Below, in pieces: positions 58,903 to 64,000 of a DNA stretch of 64,000 bases. The first letter of the stretch is position 1. Each line of letters begins with the position of its first letter. The stretch spans positions 186,001 to 250,000 of the forward strand of contig NZ_FNAI01000006.1 in assembly GCF_900101875.1 (NCBI RefSeq), given 5' to 3'. A program made the translations under genes and the position numbers. Source of the DNA: Mucilaginibacter pineti (GTDB lineage Bacteria; Bacteroidota; Bacteroidia; Sphingobacteriales; Sphingobacteriaceae). The notes beneath the pieces were generated by a model. The model made no database searches, was not told the DNA's origin, and saw only the letters and a list, made by a program, of their open reading frames with translations.

Positions 58903-58930
58903 GGGTGTTTTAATGACAGGCCTTTATTAC

Positions 58931-58968
58931 AAAAAATGCCCGTCTTTTACAGGCGGGCATTAAAACTT
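58931..58968. terminator. Terminator between the Ldh and lepB genes
   Basis: A stem ATGCCCG/CGGGCAT (58936-58942 and 58954-58960), with A and T runs on both sides, between convergent genes. A second, smaller hairpin (ACCCCC/GGGGGT, about 58972-58990) follows. Confidence 0.75.
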
Positions 58969-59003
58969 TTTACCCCCCCTTCAGGGGGTTGGTTAGGGGC
59001 GCC

Positions 59004-60476
59004 CTAACGTATAATGTTGAACAACCTGCTCCAGCGTATTTTATTGAGGAAGCTGCCGTTATCATCCATACTCATCCAAATGAACAGGGCTTTTCCAACA
59101 ATGTGATCTTCGGGAACAAAGCCCCAATAGCGTGAATCTTCTGAATTGTGTCGGTTATCGCCCATCATAAAGTAATAGTTGAGTTTAAAGGTATAGCTAT
59201 CGGCTTTTTTACCGTTTATCAGGATATCCTTACCCGATACCTGCACTTTGTTACCCTCGTAAATTTCAATAGCACGCCCATAAACCGGGAATGTCAAACT
59301 GTCAAGTTTAACTGTCCAGCCTCTTTTTGGGATAATGATTGGCCCGTAATTATCAACATTCCAGTTAAACCGGGGGAAGTTTGGTGTTATTTTATACTTT
59401 GGATATTTTGTAGGATAAACATCGCCGCCCATTAAATCGGGCTGATTTGCCGTCGCTATATTAGGTGTAACCGACTTTATATTCGAATATCCTTTTAATG
59501 TATTTACCGAAGCTAATGTAGTATTTACGGTAAAGTCGGTATTGTTAATGGGTGCAATATCCTCCAAATGCAAATCACGGATAAGTTGCGGGTTAATCTC
59601 GCTCCCGTCAGATTTTACAGTGTAGCTCATTTCGCCGTTTGGCGGCGTAATAGCGGCTTTGCCGTTTATGTAAACCTGCGCGTTAACAAGGCTCAGCGTA
59701 TCGCCGGGCGTTCCCTGGCAGCGTTTAATATAGTTTTCGCGTTTATCAACCGGTCGTAATAAAGGCGAGTCGGCATCCATAGGATAGTTAAATACTACTA
59801 CATCGCCCTTTTTAACATCACTTAGGCCCGGCAAACGATAATAAGGGAGTTCTATACCATCCCAATAGGCTTTGGTATTAATAAGCGGCATGGTATGGTG
59901 CGCAAAGGGGAATGCAACAGGCGTCATAGGTAAACGGGCACCATAGTTAACCTTGCTTACAAACAGGTAATCGCCAATTAACAGCGAGCTTTCCATAGAT
60001 GCGCTGGGGATAACGTAAGCCTCGATAAATAGCGTGCGGATAAGCGTAGCAGCAATTACCGCAAAAATAATAGCATCGGCCCATTCGCGTGCCGGTGTTT
60101 TCTTTAAGCCAACCTTAAACTTCTCCCTAAACTCTGGGCTGGCTGATTGACCCAGGTATTTAGTATCCTTATCAAAGCCCCATTTAGGCAGATAGATAAA
60201 GGCCAAAGCAACCCCGGCTATATGCTCCCAAAGTCTGAATTTACCGTACGATTTTAAGAAATCAACAGTAATACCTATCATTACCAGCATGTTAATACCG
60301 GGTATTAATATCAGCGCAAGCCACCAAAGAGACCTGCCGCTCAATTTTAACATTACGTAAATATTGAAGATTGGTACAATGCCTTCCCAACCGGGCCTAC
60401 CTGCTTTTTCAAATAATTTATAAAGACCAGCGTAAGGCAGTACTATCAGTAATAAAAATGCGATTACAATATTCAC
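59004..60476 (-). CDS. lepB: Signal peptidase I with N-terminal membrane domain (paralogue 1)
   Basis: A 490-residue enzyme. Residues 1-125 are a DUF5684-like domain with three membrane helices, then the usual SPase I membrane anchor (134-150) and catalytic part. The Ser-Lys dyad is complete: Ser160 in IPSASMESSL and Lys251 in ENYIKRCQGTPGD. Box E is FMMGDNRHNSEDSRYWGFVP. It removes signal peptides in the periplasm. A long insert of about 110 residues between boxes D and E is typical of Bacteroidota members. It lies 22 bases after paralogue 2 on the same strand. Confidence 0.92.
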   Translation of the reverse strand: MNIVIAFLLLIVLPYAGLYKLFEKAGRPGWEGIVPIFNIYVMLKLSGRSLWWLALILIPGINMLVMIGITVDFLKSYGKFRLWEHIAGVALAFIYLPKWGFDKDTKYLGQSASPEFREKFKVGLKKTPAREWADAIIFAVIAATLIRTLFIEAYVIPSASMESSLLIGDYLFVSKVNYGARLPMTPVAFPFAHHTMPLINTKAYWDGIELPYYRLPGLSDVKKGDVVVFNYPMDADSPLLRPVDKRENYIKRCQGTPGDTLSLVNAQVYINGKAAITPPNGEMSYTVKSDGSEINPQLIRDLHLEDIAPINNTDFTVNTTLASVNTLKGYSNIKSVTPNIATANQPDLMGGDVYPTKYPKYKITPNFPRFNWNVDNYGPIIIPKRGWTVKLDSLTFPVYGRAIEIYEGNKVQVSGKDILINGKKADSYTFKLNYYFMMGDNRHNSEDSRYWGFVPEDHIVGKALFIWMSMDDNGSFLNKIRWSRLFNIIR

Positions 60477-60498
60477 TATATGTTCTGTTAAATTTTAA

Positions 60499-61641
60499 TT
60501 AATGTATCCCTCTGAAAATCCTGCTCCAGCGTATTTTATTTACAAAGCTGGCGGTACTATCAATGCTCATCCAGGTAAATAACGCTTTACCCACTACGTG
60601 ATCCTCGGGCACAAAGCCCCAAAACCGCGAATCTTCTGAGTTATGACGGTTATCGCCCATCATAAAATAGTAGTTCATTTTAAAGGTGTAAGTATCGGCT
60701 TTTTTTCCGTTTATAAAAATATCATGACCATTAACTTTTAGCGTATTGTGCTCATAAATTCCAATAGCCCTGCCATATATGGGTAAAGTTAAACTATCCA
60801 GCTTTATGGTCATACCTTTTTTGGGCACCACTATAGGGCCATAGTTATCTACATTCCACTTATAATCGGGAAAATTAGGAGTTATTTTATATTGCGGATA
60901 TTTAGCGGGATATACCGGGTTATTAGGGTCAGAAACACCTCTTGCACTTATGGCCGGTGTTACCGATTTAATATTGGAATAGCTTTTGAGTTTATTGGCA
61001 GATGCTACCGTTGTATTGGTAGAAAAATGGGTGCTATCAATACCAGCCATATCTGAAAGGTGCAGCTCATCAATCAACAGCGAATTAATTTCACTGCCAT
61101 CAGTTTGTACGATGTATTGCATTTCGCCATGTTCGGCCGTTGGCGATGGCTTGCCGTTGATGTAAACCTGCGCATTAATTACACTTAACGTATCGCCAGG
61201 AGTTCCCTGGCAGCGTTTAATAATATTCTCGCGCCTGTCTACCGGTCTGTAGTATGGCGAATCGGCCTCTATAGGCTGATTAAATACAACAATATCTCCT
61301 TTTTTAATATCACTCAATCCCGGCAGGCGATAGTACGGCAACTGCAAACCGCCCCAGTAAGAGTTTATGTTGGTATAAGGCAGTGTATGTGCGGTAAACG
61401 GAACCCCAACCGGGGTGATAGGCATACGGGCACCATAGTTCATTTTGCTTACAAACAGGTAATCGCCAATGAGCAGGGAGCTTTCCATCGACCCGCTTGG
61501 GATTACATAGGCTTCAATAAAAAGCGTACGGATAAGGGTGGCGGCTATAACAGCAAAAATAATGGCATCGCCCCATTCACGTAAGGCACCTTTTTTCTTT
61601 TTGGGTTTACCCGTGTCTTTTTTCCAGAATTTCCAGTTCAT
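60499..61641 (-). CDS. lepB: Signal peptidase I, short form (paralogue 2)
   Basis: A 380-residue signal peptidase I without the extra N-terminal domain: a basic N-terminus (MNWKFWKKDTGKPKKKKG), one membrane anchor (24-41), then Ser51 in IPSGSMESSLLIGD and Lys142 in ENIIKRCQGTPGD. Box E is FMMGDNRHNSEDSRFWGFVP. It is very close to paralogue 1 over the catalytic part and lies between the two longer paralogues, so the three arose by tandem duplication. Confidence 0.93.
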   Translation of the reverse strand: MNWKFWKKDTGKPKKKKGALREWGDAIIFAVIAATLIRTLFIEAYVIPSGSMESSLLIGDYLFVSKMNYGARMPITPVGVPFTAHTLPYTNINSYWGGLQLPYYRLPGLSDIKKGDIVVFNQPIEADSPYYRPVDRRENIIKRCQGTPGDTLSVINAQVYINGKPSPTAEHGEMQYIVQTDGSEINSLLIDELHLSDMAGIDSTHFSTNTTVASANKLKSYSNIKSVTPAISARGVSDPNNPVYPAKYPQYKITPNFPDYKWNVDNYGPIVVPKKGMTIKLDSLTLPIYGRAIGIYEHNTLKVNGHDIFINGKKADTYTFKMNYYFMMGDNRHNSEDSRFWGFVPEDHVVGKALFTWMSIDSTASFVNKIRWSRIFRGIH

Positions 61642-61647
61642 AATTAT

Positions 61648-61863
61648 CAGATGTGTATTCAGATGTGCAAACTTTGCAGATGTGCAGATTTCAAATGTGC
61701 AAATGTGCAGATTATTTTAAATGTATTTATTACTAATTATTACTTAAGACTAACGTGTAAGTGATATGTTACCGGGATAGATGTGCAGATTATTTCCCTC
61801 ATCTGAAACCTGCACATCCATTTTTTTCATCTGCACATTTGCACATCTCTAATCTGCACATCT
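61648..61863. repeat. Octad inverted-repeat element between lepB paralogues
   Basis: Words GATGTGCA, GATTTCAA, ATGTGCAA, ATGTGCAG follow each other at 8-base steps from 61679 to 61710. After a spacer, inverted words CATCTGCA, CATTTGCA, CATCTCTA, ATCTGCAC occur at 61829-61860. The right part ends at the stop codon of the third lepB. The words are those of 40549-40753. Confidence 0.8.
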
Positions 61864-63321
61864 TTATTTAATCCACCTCATCACCCTGCTCCACCTTATT
61901 TTATTTATTGATGGCGATTGCGCGTCCCAGCTCATCCATACAAAAAGGGCCTTGCCTACTATATGATCTTCGGGTACAAATCCCCAGTACCGTGAATCTA
62001 CAGAATTATGCCGATTATCGCCCATCATCCAATAGTAGTTCATTTTAAATGTGTAGCTATTGGTTCTTATTCCGTTTATGGTGATGTTGTTCCCATCAAC
62101 CTTTAATTTGTTGTGCTCGTAAACTTCAATTGCACGCCGGTAAAATGGCAGCGTAAGGCTGTCTAACTTCACCGTCCACCCTTGTTTTGGGATAATGATA
62201 GGGCCAAGGTTATCCGCGTTCCAGCGGTAATGCGGATTAAAAGGAAATTCTGCAGGATCATAAACACCCGCCGGCTGAATATTGGCCCTGATAGCTCTTA
62301 TTTTCATATAATCTTTCAGCCGCGCTGCCGATTGTGCCGACATGTTCATCATATAATCTACCTGGGTAAACTGCTGCACGTTAGACAGGTGCAACTCATA
62401 TATCATCTGCGGACGAAAAGTCTGGTTACTATCAACCGTGCTCACCATATATTCCATTTCGCCATTTGACGGCGTAAGTTCGGGTTTGCCATTGATGTAC
62501 ACCTGCGCATTAACTACACTCAACGTATCGCCAGGGCCACCCTGACAGCGTTTTATATAGTTTTCCTGCTTATCTACCGGCCGGTAATACGGCGAATCGG
62601 CCTCCATGGGATAATTAAAAACTACTACGTCGCCTTTTTTTACAGTGCTTAATCCCGGCAGACGAAAATATGGCAGTAGAAGTCCTCTCCAGTACGATGG
62701 GATATTGGTATTGGGCATGGTGTTATGCACAAACGGAAAGGAAACCGCCGTTATTGGCAACCGCGCACCATAATTAACTTTGCTTACAAATAAATAATCG
62801 CCCACCATTAAAGAACCTTCCATCGACGGGGTGGGTATAGTATAAGCTTCGATAAACAGGGTGCGGATAAGCGTAGCCGCCACAATAGCAAAAAGCACTG
62901 CTTCCGACCATTCGCGGGTGGTGGATTTCTGCAAATTGTTGCTGTACTTTTCGCGAAATTCATCGCTAAAAGCCAGCCCCAGGTACTGGGTACTTTTATC
63001 AAAGCCCCATTTAGGCAAATAGATGAATGGCAATACAACAACTGCCGCATGTTGCCATATGTTGAATTTACCGTACGATTTTACAAAATTGATGAGGATA
63101 CTAAAACCGATTATTACATTAACGCCGGGTATAAAAAGAAAAAGCAGCAGCCACCAAGGCCTGCCGCTTAATTTTATCATGATATAAATGTTGTAAATAG
63201 GAATTACGGCCTCCCAACCCTGGCGACCAGCTTTTTCAAATAACCGCCATAAGCCGGCGGCTATTAAAATCATTAAAAGGGTCGCGATAATTTCAAACCC
63301 AATATAACCGGCTAACTCCAT
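61864..63321 (-). CDS. lepB: Signal peptidase I with N-terminal membrane domain (paralogue 3)
   Basis: A 485-residue enzyme with the same long layout as paralogue 1: a membrane domain (residues 1-130, KSYGKFNIWQHAAVVVLPF), then the anchor at 140-157. The catalytic residues are Ser166 in IPTPSMEGSLMVGD and Lys257 in ENYIKRCQGGPGD; box E is WMMGDNRHNSVDSRYWGFVP. It differs most from the other two around the Ser motif and in the insert, which may change substrate choice. It ends 9 bases upstream of the dapB stop, so it probably shares a transcript with dapB. Confidence 0.92.
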   Translation of the reverse strand: MELAGYIGFEIIATLLMILIAAGLWRLFEKAGRQGWEAVIPIYNIYIMIKLSGRPWWLLLFLFIPGVNVIIGFSILINFVKSYGKFNIWQHAAVVVLPFIYLPKWGFDKSTQYLGLAFSDEFREKYSNNLQKSTTREWSEAVLFAIVAATLIRTLFIEAYTIPTPSMEGSLMVGDYLFVSKVNYGARLPITAVSFPFVHNTMPNTNIPSYWRGLLLPYFRLPGLSTVKKGDVVVFNYPMEADSPYYRPVDKQENYIKRCQGGPGDTLSVVNAQVYINGKPELTPSNGEMEYMVSTVDSNQTFRPQMIYELHLSNVQQFTQVDYMMNMSAQSAARLKDYMKIRAIRANIQPAGVYDPAEFPFNPHYRWNADNLGPIIIPKQGWTVKLDSLTLPFYRRAIEVYEHNKLKVDGNNITINGIRTNSYTFKMNYYWMMGDNRHNSVDSRYWGFVPEDHIVGKALFVWMSWDAQSPSINKIRWSRVMRWIK

Positions 63322-63330
63322 TAACTGAGG

Positions 63331-64000
63331 TTAGTCTTTAAAATCAAACATGGCATCAACCGGGTAAAAACCTTTTTTATCGTGGATCCACTCGGCGGCC
63401 AGTACGGCGCCAAGGGCAAAACCATTGCGGTTATGAGCGGTGTGCTTAAATTCAATGGTATCAACTTCCGAATCATAAATTACGGTGTGGGTACCCGGCA
63501 CGCTGTCTATCCGCATAGATTCAATCAATAGCTGGTCTGGCGCAACGTTATCATCATCATGGTTATCATCTGTAGTTAACACATTAACCCATTCATTTTT
63601 AACGTCGAGGTTATTGATGATACCTTCGGCAATGGTGATGGCCGTACCGCTTGGGGCATCAAGCTTTTGGGTGTGGTGAATTTCTTCAACCTGTACATCA
63701 TAGTACGGGTAACTGTTCATCACCTTAGCCAGCAAACGGTTAACATGAAAAAATATATTGACGCCTACACTAAAATTGGTGGCATATAATAAAGCGTTGT
63801 TACTGTCTTCGCATTTTTGTTTTACTTCTGCCAATTTATCATACCAACCGGTAGTACCTACCACAATGGGTACGCCTGCATTAAAGCAATGGTCTATATT
63901 GCTTAAAACAGATGCAGGCGTTGTAAACTCAATTACGGCATCGGCTTTTTGCAGGTTTTCGGGAGTAAGATCATGCATGTTGTCATGATCAATAGTTAAT
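63331..64000 (-). CDS. dapB: 4-hydroxy-tetrahydrodipicolinate reductase (start outside the window)
   Basis: The frame is open to the window end, so the N-terminal dinucleotide-binding start is missing; about 220 codons are present. The visible part has VIEFTTPASVLSNIDHC, GVPIVVGTTGWYDKL, and the active-site segment VEEIHHTQKLDAPSGTA with the conserved histidine pair and lysine. The end is GFYPVDAMFDF. DapB reduces dihydrodipicolinate in the diaminopimelate and lysine pathway, which also supplies peptidoglycan. It lies upstream of the lepB genes on the same strand. Confidence 0.93.
   Translation of the reverse strand, partial: LTIDHDNMHDLTPENLQKADAVIEFTTPASVLSNIDHCFNAGVPIVVGTTGWYDKLAEVKQKCEDSNNALLYATNFSVGVNIFFHVNRLLAKVMNSYPYYDVQVEEIHHTQKLDAPSGTAITIAEGIINNLDVKNEWVNVLTTDDNHDDDNVAPDQLLIESMRIDSVPGTHTVIYDSEVDTIEFKHTAHNRNGFALGAVLAAEWIHDKKGFYPVDAMFDFKD

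Overview
The window looks like a chromosomal segment of a Bacteroidota bacterium of the Sphingobacteriaceae, closest in feel to Mucilaginibacter or Pedobacter. The pointers are an alternative complex III (ActABCDEF) plus caa3 oxidase supercluster, TAnnTTTG-type promoter boxes, no Shine-Dalgarno sites at most starts, lipoprotein signals of Bacteroidota type, DUF2461/DUF983/DUF4286/DUF3341/DUF420 proteins, a DnaG without zinc ligands, and lepB genes with an extra N-terminal membrane domain. The genus is an inference; no rRNA or tRNA gene was found to settle it.

Layout. 1-4.9 kb: the end of hemW, a secreted fasciclin protein, a JmjC/cupin oxygenase, NadR, an NTF2-like protein and a PfkB sugar kinase. 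5.4-11.3 kb: a VWA + AAA ATPase pair, a metallophosphoesterase, a UbiA-like protein with a methyltransferase, and a small GIY-YIG nuclease beside dispersed palindromes. 11.5-15.8 kb: an operon of an S9-peptidase-like lipoprotein (catalytic Ser and His both replaced), a sensor kinase and an OmpR-type regulator. 15.9-21.5 kb: a TPR protein, DUF4286, an ECF sigma factor with a membrane partner, an OmpA-like lipoprotein, DUF2461 and DUF983.

21.6-39.3 kb: one long minus-strand respiratory block. Reading from its promoter end: actA (with an extra cytochrome c domain), actB, actC, actD, actE, actF, then oxidase subunits II and I, heme A synthase, heme O synthase, two subunit III genes, subunit IV, a SCO copper chaperone and a DUF420 protein. 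Together they encode menaquinol oxidation by ACIII, electron transfer to a CuA/heme-a oxidase, and the heme and copper assembly factors for it.

39.5-47.5 kb: a deoxyhypusine-synthase-like enzyme, an outer-membrane barrel, a methyltransferase-like protein that has lost its SAM site, a SirB1-like protein, two small unrecognised genes bracketed by a 25-bp GC-rich palindromic repeat, an esterase, prfB with its programmed +1 frameshift, and a small hypothetical. 47.7-64 kb: pgi, a BamE-like lipoprotein, glutaminyl cyclase, YraN, dnaG, a WapI-like protein, an EamA transporter, asnS, an SRPBCC protein, an Ldh-family oxidoreductase, three tandem signal peptidase I genes and the start-truncated dapB.

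The strongest unexplained signal is noncoding. At about ten intergenic sites there are short words of 8 bp (sometimes 7 or 9-10) repeated in tandem with variation, usually followed by the same words inverted, so that each site can fold into a hairpin. Different sites use different words, and two word families can meet at one site. Several sit between genes of the respiratory block. A second class is classical dispersed imperfect palindromes, in three sequence families.
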